From JBBRHF01 sp038223055 (GTDB taxonomy: Bacteria; Actinomycetota; Actinomycetes; JACCUZ01): a DNA stretch of 9,881 nt. The translations under genes were made by a program, and so were the position numbers. Location of the stretch: positions 1 through 9,881 of the forward strand of contig JBBRHF010000163.1 of NCBI GenBank assembly GCA_038223055.1, given 5' to 3'. The notes under the pieces are model-generated. The model worked only from the letters and a program-made list of their open reading frames with translations, made no database searches and was not told where the DNA came from. Shown here one piece after another: positions 1 through 7,963 of the stretch; the first letter of the stretch is position 1, and every line of letters begins with the position of its first letter.

Positions 1-1596
<1,596 letters not shown>

Positions 1597-1600
1597 CCCG

Positions 1601-2380
1601 TTGGCGCAAGGCCAACGTCAGCCCGAGGGACCGGCACCTGCCCCGGTCGTGCAGCGCCTTCGGGTCCGCTACGCGAAGCGGGGACGGCTGCGGTTCTCCA
1701 GTCACCGCGACTTCCAGCGAGCCTTCGAGCGGGCGCTGCGCCGGTCGGCCGTCCCGATGGCCTACTCCGCGGGCTTCAACCCGCACCCCAAGGTCTCCTA
1801 CGCCGGCGCCGCGCCGACCGGCGTTGCCAGCGAGGCGGAGTACCTCGAGATCGCCTTGTCCCAGCGCTGCGACCCGGACCGCCTGCGTGCGGCCCTGGAC
1901 GACTCGCTGCCGCCGGACCTCGACATTCTGGAGATAGTCGAGAGCCGCGGCGGGAATCTGGCCGAGCGGCTGCAGGCCTCGGTCTGGCAGATCTGCCTCG
2001 CCGGGGTCAGCGACGCCGACGCGGAGGCTGCCGTGTCGGCGTTCCTCGCGACGCCGGCCGTCGAGGTGTCCAGGATGACCAAGAACGGGCTGCGGGTGTT
2101 CGACACCCGGGCCGCGGTCCTCGACCTGCAGGTGACGAAGTGCGGCGCGACCGCGGGTGAGCAGCCATGTGCGATACTGCGACTAGTCGTGCGGCATCTG
2201 ACACCTGCTGTGCGGCCCGATGATGTCCTTGCCGGACTCCGTCAGATCGGCGACCTCGCGCCGCCGGTGACCCCCGCGGTCACCAGGCTGGCGCAGGGGC
2301 CGCGGGACGAGCGGTCCGGCGCGGTGTCGGATCCACTGGCACCGGATCGGGACGCGATCGACAGACTTCCGTCCGCCTGA
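1601..2380 (+). CDS. Radical SAM-associated protein, DUF2344 / TIGR03936 family
   Basis: A 259-residue protein of the family found beside, or fused to, TIGR03960 radical SAM proteins. The diagnostic N-terminal stretch is RVRYAKRGRLRFSSHRD, then ERALRRSAVPMAYSAGFNPHPK and GVASEAEYLEI, which match the conserved family motifs. The C-terminal third is less conserved and proline/arginine-rich. The chosen TTG start lies 4 bp after the upstream stop and has GAGGGG (1585-1590) 10 bases upstream. An in-frame GTG at 1649, just before QRLRVRYAKRG, is the main alternative and would fit the conserved domain edge, but its purine-rich GAGGGA is 18 bases away. The spacing implies translational coupling with the radical SAM gene. 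Molecular function is not established; a role with the partner in RNA or ribosome modification is only a guess from its neighbours. A hairpin overlaps its stop codon. Confidence 0.88.
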   Translation: MAQGQRQPEGPAPAPVVQRLRVRYAKRGRLRFSSHRDFQRAFERALRRSAVPMAYSAGFNPHPKVSYAGAAPTGVASEAEYLEIALSQRCDPDRLRAALDDSLPPDLDILEIVESRGGNLAERLQASVWQICLAGVSDADAEAAVSAFLATPAVEVSRMTKNGLRVFDTRAAVLDLQVTKCGATAGEQPCAILRLVVRHLTPAVRPDDVLAGLRQIGDLAPPVTPAVTRLAQGPRDERSGAVSDPLAPDRDAIDRLPSA

Positions 2381-2388
2381 GCGGACGG
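2369..2388 (+). other. Perfect 8-bp hairpin straddling the DUF2344 gene stop codon
   Basis: The arms CCGTCCGC (2369-2376) and GCGGACGG (2381-2388) are exact reverse complements around a 4-base loop CTGA, which contains the TGA stop. No T-tract follows, so it is not a classical intrinsic terminator. It could be a U-less actinobacterial terminator, an RNA-stability element, or a processing site in the leader of the RNase E gene. Seen directly; the function is inferred. Confidence 0.45.
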
Positions 2389-2471
2389 CACCAGACAACA
2401 GGTTCCGCGTGGCACTGAGTGAGCCGGGAGACCACGGTCGTCCCGACTTCGCGCGGCGCCCGGGACGCGAC

Positions 2472-2479
2472 GGGAGAAA
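2472..2479 (+). promoter_or_regulatory. Ribosome binding site that decides the rne start
   Basis: GGGAGAAA, with its GGAG core at 2473-2476, lies about 8 bases before ATG 2485. This favours 2485 over the in-frame GTG at 2419. Confidence 0.6.
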
Positions 2480-2484
2480 CCCGG

Positions 2485-5481
2485 ATGCTCGATAGCGAGC
2501 CCACCCAGACCAGCACCACTGCTACTACCGACGGCGGCGGCGGCGAGACGCATGCCGCCGACCCGCCCACAACCACGACTGCCCGGCCGCGCCGCCGACG
2601 TGCCGCCAGCCGGCCCGCCGGCCCGCCGGCGCCGTTCGTCGAGCCGGACGCGGTCACCGAAGCCGCTGCGCCGCCGGTGACCGAACCGCCTAAGCGCCGC
2701 CGTACGACGAAGAAGGCGGCAGCAGCAGCAGCAGCACAGGCGAGCGCCGGAGTCGAGGGCGAGCACGTCGACGCGGCAGTCCCGCCGCCCGACGCGGCAG
2801 CCCCCCTGCCCGACGCGGCAGCCCCCCTGCCCGATGCGGCAGCCCCCCTGCCAGATGCGGCAGCCCCGCCGCCCCCCCGCGCTCGGCGCAGCCGGAAGAA
2901 GGCGGTGGCGGCCCGACCCGAGCCCGAGTCGGACACCGAGCCAACTGGGCGCGGCGCCGAGTCAACGAGGTTGGACGCCGAGCCCGCCGAGTCCACCACC
3001 GAGCCGGATTCAGCGGACGTGGCCGTTTCAGCGGACGAGCCAGATTCAGCGGATGCCCCGGCCGAGGCCCCCGCCAGCACGACGACGATGTCCCAGCCTC
3101 CCGGGATGCTGTTCCAGGCGGCCGTCGAGCACACCCCCGTGGCAGCCCCGCGCGAGGACACCCGGGACGCGGACGACAGTGCCCACGTCGACTCCAGCGC
3201 CCACGTCGACTCCAGCGCCCACGCCGACTCCAGCGCCCACGCCGACGCGCACACCGACTCCGCCGCGGGGGCCGGCCATGGGGACGAGGACGAGGAGGAC
3301 GACGAGGCGGACGACGGCCGGCCGCGTCGGCGCCGCCGCGGCGGGCGCGGACGCAGCCGCCGGGCCCGGGGATCGGGGACCGAGGACTCCGAGAGTCAGC
3401 CCGATCGGGACGACTCCGGTGACGACTCGCGAGCGGGTGCGTCCGCGGCGGCACCCGGCGAGGTGTCCTCGACCGGCTCCGACGTACAAGAATCCAGCGA
3501 GCACGGGCCAGACGGCGAGCACGGGCAGGACGACAACGGCGAGCTCGGAGGAACCCGCCGGCGTCGCCGCCGGCGCCGCAGGGGTGGCGGCGAGGACGCC
3601 GTCGAACTCGGCGAGGACGACCCGCCCAACACGGTCGTGCGGGTCCGCGAGCCGCGCAAGACTGCCAAGAAGAGCGTCGGCGAGCCGGCCGGCGATGACG
3701 GCGTGCGCTCGATCCGAGGATCGACCCGGCTCGAGGCGAAGAAGCAGCGCCGTCGGGACGGTCGGGAGGCCGGGCGACGGCGTCCTTCCATCATCACCGA
3801 GGCCGAGTTCCTGGCTCGCCGGGAGGCCGTGGACCGGGTGATGGTCGTGCGGCAGGCCGGCGAGCGCACCCAGATCGCCGTGCTCGAGGACGGCGTTCTG
3901 GTCGAGCACTTCGTCGCCAGCGCCTCCTCGGGCGGCATGGTGGGCAACGTCTACCTCGGCCGCGTCCAGAATGTCCTGCCGTCGATGGAGGCCGCGTTCC
4001 TCGACGTGGGCAAGGGCCGCAACGCCGTCCTCTATGCCGGCGAGGTCAACTGGGACGGTGCCGGGCTCGACGGCCAGCCCCGCCGGATCGAGCTGGCCAT
4101 GAAGTCCGGTGACTCGGTGCTGGCGCAGATCACCAAGGATCCGATCGCCCACAAGGGGGCCCGGCTCACCAGCCAGGTGTCGCTGGCCGGACGCTACCTC
4201 GTCTATGTGCCGGGCGGCTCGATGACCGGAATCAGCCGCAAGCTGCCCGACACCGAGCGGACTCGGCTCAAGTCGATCCTCACGAAGGTCGTCCCCGACG
4301 AGGCCGGGGTCATCGTGCGCACCGCTGCCGAGGGCGCCAGTGAGGAGGAGCTCTCGCGAGACGTCGCCCGCTTGTCCGCGCAATGGGCCGACATCGAGAA
4401 GAAGGCCAAGACGGCGTCGGCCCCCGCCCTGCTGTACGGCGAGCCGGACCTTACGATCCGGGTCGTCCGGGACATCTTCAACGAGGACTTCGCCCGGCTC
4501 ATCGTGTCCGGCGACGACGCGTGGGACGTGCTAGACGCCTACGTCGGGCACGTCGCCCCCGACCTCAAGGACCGCCTCTCGCGGTGGACCTCCAGCGAGG
4601 ACGTCTTCGCCGCCCACCGCATCGACGAGCAGCTCGCGAAGGCCCTGGACCGCAAAGTCTGGCTGCCCAGCGGGGGATACCTGGTCATCGACCGGACCGA
4701 AGCGATGATCGTCATCGACGTCAACACCGGCAAGTTCACCGGGGCGGGAGGCGGCAACCTCGAGGAGACCGTGACCAAGAACAACCTCGAGGCCGCCGAG
4801 GAGATCGTGCGTCAGCTGCGGCTGCGCGACATGGGCGGCATGATCGTTGTCGACTTCATCGACATGGTCCTCGAGAGCAACCGCGACCTCGTGCTGCGCC
4901 GACTCGTGGAGTGCCTCGGCCGCGATCGCACCAAGCACCAGGTCGCCGAGGTCACCTCGCTGGGGCTCGTGCAGATGACCCGCAAGCGGGTCGGACAGGG
5001 ACTGTTCGAGGCTTTCGCCGAAACGTGCGAGAGCTGCAACGGCAAGGGCGTGCACATGCGCACGGAGCCACTCGAGCCGCACGACTCCGCCCCGGCCCTG
5101 GCCGAGCGCAAGAGTGGTGGCCGCGGCTCGCGCTCGGGCAGTGAACCGAAGACCGTCCCGCACCCATCGCCGCCCCGAATGTCCGCCTCGGGCCCGTCCG
5201 CCTCCGGCCCGGCCGCCTCCGATGTCGCGGAGACCGAGGGCCGGGAGCGCGACGCCACCCCGTCGGACGCCACCCCGTCCGACGCCACTCCGTCCGAGGT
5301 CACCGCGTCCGAGGTCACCCCGTCCGACGCCACCCCGTCCGAGGTCACCGCGGACGTCTCCCCGATGGCGATCGAGGACCCCGTGGAGGCGGCGAAAATC
5401 GAGGCCCCCGCAGCGGATGAGGAGACGCCGGAGACCAAGACACCGGCCCGGCGGAGGAGGCGCTCACCCCGCTCGGTTTGA
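2485..5481 (+). CDS. rne: Ribonuclease E/G
   Basis: An endoribonuclease that cleaves single-stranded A/U-rich RNA in mRNA decay and rRNA/tRNA maturation. The product is 998 residues from ATG 2485. The core is clear: an S1 RNA-binding domain starting near residue 487 (GNVYLGRVQNVLPSMEAAFLDVG) and the DNase I-like catalytic part with IDVNTGKF (D745 and N747, matching E. coli D303 and N305). VDFIDM follows (D790, matching D346), then the zinc-link CESC (C848, C851), 58 residues after D790 as in E. coli. The first ~430 residues are low-complexity: poly-Ala, PDAAAPL and AHVDSS repeats, acidic runs, and two Arg-rich patches (near residues 275-295 and 355-370) suited to RNA binding. The tail (~865-998) holds DATPS/EVTPS repeats and ends in an Arg-rich segment. 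Core-in-the-middle architecture is usual for actinobacterial RNase E. All catalytic and zinc residues are present, so it should be active. Confidence 0.95.
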   Translation: MLDSEPTQTSTTATTDGGGGETHAADPPTTTTARPRRRRAASRPAGPPAPFVEPDAVTEAAAPPVTEPPKRRRTTKKAAAAAAAQASAGVEGEHVDAAVPPPDAAAPLPDAAAPLPDAAAPLPDAAAPPPPRARRSRKKAVAARPEPESDTEPTGRGAESTRLDAEPAESTTEPDSADVAVSADEPDSADAPAEAPASTTTMSQPPGMLFQAAVEHTPVAAPREDTRDADDSAHVDSSAHVDSSAHADSSAHADAHTDSAAGAGHGDEDEEDDEADDGRPRRRRRGGRGRSRRARGSGTEDSESQPDRDDSGDDSRAGASAAAPGEVSSTGSDVQESSEHGPDGEHGQDDNGELGGTRRRRRRRRRGGGEDAVELGEDDPPNTVVRVREPRKTAKKSVGEPAGDDGVRSIRGSTRLEAKKQRRRDGREAGRRRPSIITEAEFLARREAVDRVMVVRQAGERTQIAVLEDGVLVEHFVASASSGGMVGNVYLGRVQNVLPSMEAAFLDVGKGRNAVLYAGEVNWDGAGLDGQPRRIELAMKSGDSVLAQITKDPIAHKGARLTSQVSLAGRYLVYVPGGSMTGISRKLPDTERTRLKSILTKVVPDEAGVIVRTAAEGASEEELSRDVARLSAQWADIEKKAKTASAPALLYGEPDLTIRVVRDIFNEDFARLIVSGDDAWDVLDAYVGHVAPDLKDRLSRWTSSEDVFAAHRIDEQLAKALDRKVWLPSGGYLVIDRTEAMIVIDVNTGKFTGAGGGNLEETVTKNNLEAAEEIVRQLRLRDMGGMIVVDFIDMVLESNRDLVLRRLVECLGRDRTKHQVAEVTSLGLVQMTRKRVGQGLFEAFAETCESCNGKGVHMRTEPLEPHDSAPALAERKSGGRGSRSGSEPKTVPHPSPPRMSASGPSASGPAASDVAETEGRERDATPSDATPSDATPSEVTASEVTPSDATPSEVTADVSPMAIEDPVEAAKIEAPAADEETPETKTPARRRRRSPRSV
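2788..2871 (+). repeat. 21-bp x 4 in-frame tandem repeat in rne (PDAAAPL)
   Basis: Four consecutive 21-bp units (2788-2808, 2809-2829, 2830-2850, 2851-2871) encode PDAAAPL, PDAAAPL, PDAAAPL, PDAAAPP. The first two are identical and later ones differ by only a few bases. A degenerate copy (DAAVPP) precedes them at 2770-2787. The unit is a multiple of 3, so copy-number change would keep the frame. Confidence 0.9.
3181..3252 (+). repeat. 18-bp x 4 in-frame tandem repeat in rne (AHVDSS)
   Basis: The units GCCCACGTCGACTCCAGC at 3181-3198 and 3199-3216 are identical. The unit at 3217-3234 differs by one base (V to A), and 3235-3252 is a decayed fourth copy (AHADAH). Together they form a His/Asp/Ser-rich acidic spacer in the N-terminal arm. 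Confidence 0.9.
5182..5355 (+). repeat. 15-bp in-frame repeat arrays in the rne tail (SASGP, then DATPS/EVTPS)
   Basis: Two SASGP units plus a partial one occupy 5182-5220. Seven 15-bp units follow at 5251-5355, encoding DATPS, DATPS, DATPS, EVTAS, EVTPS, DATPS and EVTAD. The base unit is GACGCCACCCCGTCC. This lies in the disordered C-terminal arm after the zinc-link. Confidence 0.9.
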
Positions 5482-5507
5482 CCGCGGTCGGCCCGCCTTC
5501 GTACCCT
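5478..5507 (+). promoter_or_regulatory. Candidate sigma70-type promoter for rplU-rpmA-obg
   Basis: TTGACC (5478-5483) and TACCCT (5502-5507) are separated by 18 bases and fit the principal-sigma consensus (TTGACN, TANNNT). The -35 overlaps the rne stop codon TGA (5479-5481). A start near 5514 would leave a leader of about 80 nt before rplU. The leaders before rpmA and obg offer no comparable pair. Inferred from sequence only. Confidence 0.5.
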
Positions 5508-5543
5508 TGTCCTTCGGTGCCTCGTGCACCCTCCCTCGTGCGC

Positions 5544-5566
5544 GCCCTCGGTGCCAGCATGAGGGC
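5544..5566 (+). other. Small stem-loop in the rplU leader
   Basis: GCCCTC (5544-5549) pairs with GAGGGC (5561-5566) across an 11-base loop, about 30 bases before the rplU start. It could be a leader structure controlling the L21 operon, but a 6-bp GC stem is also expected by chance in such DNA. Confidence 0.25.
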
Positions 5567-5596
5567 CCTGATCGAGTGTGAGAAAGCGAGTCCGCG

Positions 5597-5956
5597 GTGT
5601 ACGCGATCGTCCGTGCTGGTGGGCGCCAGGAGAAGGTCGCCGTCGGCGACGTCCTCGAGATTGACCGGCTCGACGCCGAGCCGGGCGCTGCGGTGCAGCT
5701 CCCGGTGCTGTTGCTCGTGGACGGCGCGGACGTGACCACCGACAAGGCTGCACTCGCTGCGGCGACGGTCACGGTCGAGGTCATCGCGGCCACCAAGGGC
5801 CCCAAGATCAACATCCTGAAGTACAAGAACAAGACCGGCTACCGGCGTCGACAAGGGCACCGCCAGAAGCACACGCAGGTCAAGGTCACCAGCATCGAGG
5901 TCGGCCAGCAGCACTCGGATGCGCCAGCGGTCGATCTGGCGAAGGCCGAGGCGTAG
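5597..5956 (+). CDS. rplU: 50S ribosomal protein L21
   Basis: A 119-residue protein that binds 23S rRNA in the large subunit. It opens with MYAIVRAGGRQEKVAVGDVLEIDRL, the standard L21 start (YAIVxxGGKQ), and carries the family signature KGPKINILKYKNKTGYRRRQGHRQ near residues 72-95. Typical L21 is about 100-105 residues; the extra ~15 residues are an Ala/Asp/Glu-rich C-terminal tail. The start is GTG, with GAGAAAG about 11 bases upstream. It follows the RNase E gene by 115 bp, a gap holding a likely promoter, and precedes rpmA, the conserved L21-L27 pairing. Confidence 0.96.
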   Translation: MYAIVRAGGRQEKVAVGDVLEIDRLDAEPGAAVQLPVLLLVDGADVTTDKAALAAATVTVEVIAATKGPKINILKYKNKTGYRRRQGHRQKHTQVKVTSIEVGQQHSDAPAVDLAKAEA

Positions 5957-6075
5957 CGCGAGCCGACACCCGGCAAGCGTGGCAACACCCGGCGACACCG
6001 AAGAGAAGTCGACACCGAACAGAAGTCGACACCGAACAGAATGCAGACCCGGAGCAGAAGGCAGAGGCAGCACAG
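5957..6075 (+). other. rplU-rpmA spacer: almost T-free, repeat-bearing leader
   Basis: This 119-base gap contains only four T residues on the + strand (at 5980, 6009, 6026 and 6042) and no TA dinucleotide, so no -10 box is possible. As RNA it would be U-poor and weakly structured, ending in a purine-rich stretch before the L27 start. It may serve as an open ribosome-loading leader. The composition is seen directly; the role is inferred. Confidence 0.6.
5994..6039 (+). repeat. 17-bp tandem repeat upstream of rpmA
   Basis: AAGTCGACACCGAACAG occurs exactly twice in tandem (6006-6022 and 6023-6039). It is preceded by a 12-base partial copy with one mismatch (5994-6005). The unit is not a multiple of three and lies outside genes. 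Confidence 0.9.
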
Positions 6076-6354
6076 ATGGCTCACAAGAAGGGCGCGTCAT
6101 CGACTCGCAACGGTCGTGACTCCAACTCCCAGCGCCTCGGCGTCAAGCGTTTCGGTGGCCAGCTGGTCAACGCCGGCGAGATCATCGTCCGCCAGCGGGG
6201 CACCCACTTCCACCCTGGCCTCAACGTCGGTCGTGGCGGCGATGACACGCTGTTCGCCCTGGCCCCCGGTGCGGTGGAGTTCGGCAGCCGGCGAGGTCGC
6301 CGCGTCGTGAACATCGTGCTCGCGGCCGAGCCTGCCGCGGCCACCGCGGGCTAG
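6076..6354 (+). CDS. rpmA: 50S ribosomal protein L27
   Basis: A 92-residue large-subunit protein whose N-terminus reaches the peptidyl transferase centre. The N-terminus MAHKKGASSTRNGRDSNSQR matches the conserved L27 start, followed by RLGVKRFGGQ, GEIIVRQRGTHFHPG and GRGGDDTLFA. It begins directly at the mature end, with no Firmicute-type leader peptide needing the Prp protease, and no prp gene is present between rplU and rpmA. The ATG has AGAGGC (6063-6068) 7 bases upstream. The last ~8 residues are an Ala-rich tail. The stop codon lies inside a 14-bp palindrome. Confidence 0.97.
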   Translation: MAHKKGASSTRNGRDSNSQRLGVKRFGGQLVNAGEIIVRQRGTHFHPGLNVGRGGDDTLFALAPGAVEFGSRRGRRVVNIVLAAEPAAATAG

Positions 6355-6363
6355 CCGGCTAGC
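6350..6363. repeat. 14-bp perfect palindrome at the rpmA stop
   Basis: GCTAGCCGGCTAGC reads the same on both strands and contains the TAG stop (6352-6354). It carries CTAG twice, a tetramer that is scarce in this GC-rich DNA. Confidence 0.7.
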
Positions 6364-6386
6364 GGCACAACACGGAGGCAGCACTA

Positions 6387-6419
6387 GGAGGGCGGGCCGG
6401 GACGACCGGCCCGCCCTCC
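6387..6419 (+). terminator. Strong GC hairpin between rpmA and obg (U-less terminator or attenuator)
   Basis: The 14-base arm GGAGGGCGGGCCGG (6387-6400) pairs perfectly with 6406-6419 around the loop GACGA. No T-run follows, so termination would have to be of the U-independent kind proposed for actinobacteria. Alternatively, the hairpin could protect the rplU-rpmA transcript 3' end while allowing reduced read-through into obg. The stem is certain, its function less so. Confidence 0.6.
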
Positions 6420-6441
6420 CGGCGTGCGGGCACATCCCGGC

Positions 6442-6486
6442 CAACCGCATCTCCGACAACCGCATCTATGTCAACCGGATCAACAG
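6442..6486 (+). repeat. 15-base imperfect triple repeat in the obg leader
   Basis: CAACCGCATCTCCGA (6442-6456), CAACCGCATCTATGT (6457-6471) and CAACCGGATCAACAG (6472-6486) are adjacent. Copies 1 and 2 match at 12 of 15 positions and copies 2 and 3 at about 10. The array ends 15 bases before the obg start codon, so it lies in the untranslated leader. Confidence 0.6.
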
Positions 6487-6501
6487 AGAGCTGACCGCAC
6501 C

Positions 6502-7857
6502 GTGACGACGTTCGTCGACCAGGTCGTCCTGCACGTGAGCGCCGGGGACGGCGGCCACGGCTGCACCTCCGTGCACAGCGAGAAGTACAAGCCGCTCGGC
6601 GGCCCGGACGGCGGCAACGGCGGCCGTGGCGGCAGCGTCGTGCTGGTTGTCGACGCCAGCACCACAACCCTGCTGGACTATCACCACTTGCCGCACCGCA
6701 AGGCCACCAACGGCAAGCCCGGGCAGGGCGGCAACCGCAGCGGGGCCGAGGGCAAGGGTCTCGTCCTGACGGTGCCCAACGGCACGGTCGTCCGGACGGC
6801 GGTCGGTGAGGTGCTCGCCGACCTGGTCGGCGCCGGCACGACGTACATCGTGGCGCAGGGCGGTCAAGGTGGTCTGGGCAACGCCGCGCTGGCCTCCTCC
6901 CGCCGCAAGGCCCCGGGGTTCGCGCTGCTCGGCGAGCCCGGCGACGCACTCGACGTCGTGCTCGAGCTCAAGTCGGTAGCCGACGTCGCCCTGGTCGGCT
7001 TCCCGAGTGCCGGCAAGTCGAGCCTGGTCGCGGTGGTGTCGGCCGCCCGGCCGAAGATCGCCGACTATCCGTTCACCACGCTGGCCCCCAACCTCGGGGT
7101 TGTCGCCGCCGGCGACATGCGGTTCACCGTGGCCGACGTTCCTGGACTGATCCCGGGCGCCAGCCAGGGCAAGGGACTGGGCCTGGAGTTCCTGCGTCAT
7201 GTCGAGCGCTGCGACGCCCTCGTGCACGTCATCGACTGCGCGACGGGGGAGCCCGGGCGTGACCCGGTGAGCGACCTCGACGCCATCGAGCTCGAGCTCG
7301 CGGCCTACGGCGGCCTGGCCGACCGACCGCGGATGGTGGCCCTGAACAAGATTGATGTCCCGGACGGGCGCGAGCTCGCCGACATGGTGACGGCCGAGCT
7401 CGAGTCCCGGGGGCTGGTGGTGTTCCCGGTCAGCGCCGCAACGCACGAGGGCGTGCGCGAGCTGACCTTCGCGATGGCGGCCCAGGTGAGCCGCGCGCGG
7501 GCCGAGGCACCGGCCCTCGAGGCGACCAGGACCGTGCTGCGACCCACGGCGGTCGACGACGCCGGCTTCACCGTGGTCAAGGAGGGCGAGCGCTACGCCG
7601 TACACGGGGTGAAGCCTGCGCGGTGGGTTCGCCAGACCGACTTCGGCAACGACGAGGCCGTCGGCTACCTCGCCGACCGGCTCGCCCGGCTCGGCGTCGA
7701 GGACAAGCTGCTCGAGGCCGGAGCGCAGGCCGGTGACGAGGTCGTCATCGGCGAGGGCGAGCAGGCTGTCCTGTTCGACTGGGAGCCCACGATGGCCGCC
7801 GGCGCCGAGTTGCTGCACGGCCGGCGCGGCACCGACCTGCGGCTCGAGGGCCGCTGA
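6502..7857 (+). CDS. obg: GTPase Obg/CgtA
   Basis: A 451-residue GTPase acting in 50S ribosome assembly and stress/growth control. The N-terminal Obg fold is glycine-rich (VSAGDGGHGCTSVHSEK, GGPDGGNGGRGG). The G domain has G1 GFPSAGKSS (166-174), G3 DVPGLI (212-217), G4 NKID (282-285) and a G5 SAA at 311-313, so nucleotide binding looks intact. The C-terminal OCT domain (about 355-430) is recognisable from YAVHG, WVRQTDFGNDEAVGYLADRL and IGEGEQAVLFDWEP. The GTG start at 6502 gives MTTFVDQVVLHV, the normal Obg N-terminus; AGAGAG (6485-6490) is a plausible weak binding site. An in-frame GTG at 6424 would add 26 residues translated from leader repeats and is rejected. Obg following L21 and L27 is a widespread arrangement. 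Confidence 0.96.
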   Translation: MTTFVDQVVLHVSAGDGGHGCTSVHSEKYKPLGGPDGGNGGRGGSVVLVVDASTTTLLDYHHLPHRKATNGKPGQGGNRSGAEGKGLVLTVPNGTVVRTAVGEVLADLVGAGTTYIVAQGGQGGLGNAALASSRRKAPGFALLGEPGDALDVVLELKSVADVALVGFPSAGKSSLVAVVSAARPKIADYPFTTLAPNLGVVAAGDMRFTVADVPGLIPGASQGKGLGLEFLRHVERCDALVHVIDCATGEPGRDPVSDLDAIELELAAYGGLADRPRMVALNKIDVPDGRELADMVTAELESRGLVVFPVSAATHEGVRELTFAMAAQVSRARAEAPALEATRTVLRPTAVDDAGFTVVKEGERYAVHGVKPARWVRQTDFGNDEAVGYLADRLARLGVEDKLLEAGAQAGDEVVIGEGEQAVLFDWEPTMAAGAELLHGRRGTDLRLEGR

Positions 7858-7963
7858 ATCGGGCAGATGCCGGAAAACGACCTCGCGCATCGGCCCAGGC
7901 TGGAAAACTGGTCCGCGACAGACGCCTCCGGGGGCGGCGGCACAGCGAACGGTTGGAGGTTCG

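Noticed and set aside
2419..2484. GTG 2419 as the rne start (22 extra residues)
   Set aside because: In frame, but the ATG at 2485 has a good GGAG site at proper spacing, and the extra residues resemble nothing known.
2788..3252. Repeat arrays considered as CRISPR
   Set aside because: Units are short (18-21 bp), contiguous without unique spacers, in frame, and inside a coding gene.
3046..4383. Long minus-strand open frames opposite rne
   Set aside because: Low-complexity mirror translations of the rne repeats and GC-rich codons; no start context or family resemblance.
5959..6075. Upstream extension of L27 or a small ORF in the spacer
   Set aside because: The frame in phase with rpmA is open, but it has no start codon between the rplU region and ATG 6076. 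The openness follows from the lack of T.
6424..6501. GTG 6424 as the obg start
   Set aside because: It would translate the leader repeats into HLRQPHLCQPDQQ-type sequence before the universal Obg N-terminus; GTG 6502 fits the family.
7858..7963. Promoter for the unknown protein after obg
   Set aside because: The gap has no TA dinucleotide and no convincing -35/-10 pair; co-transcription with obg is simpler.
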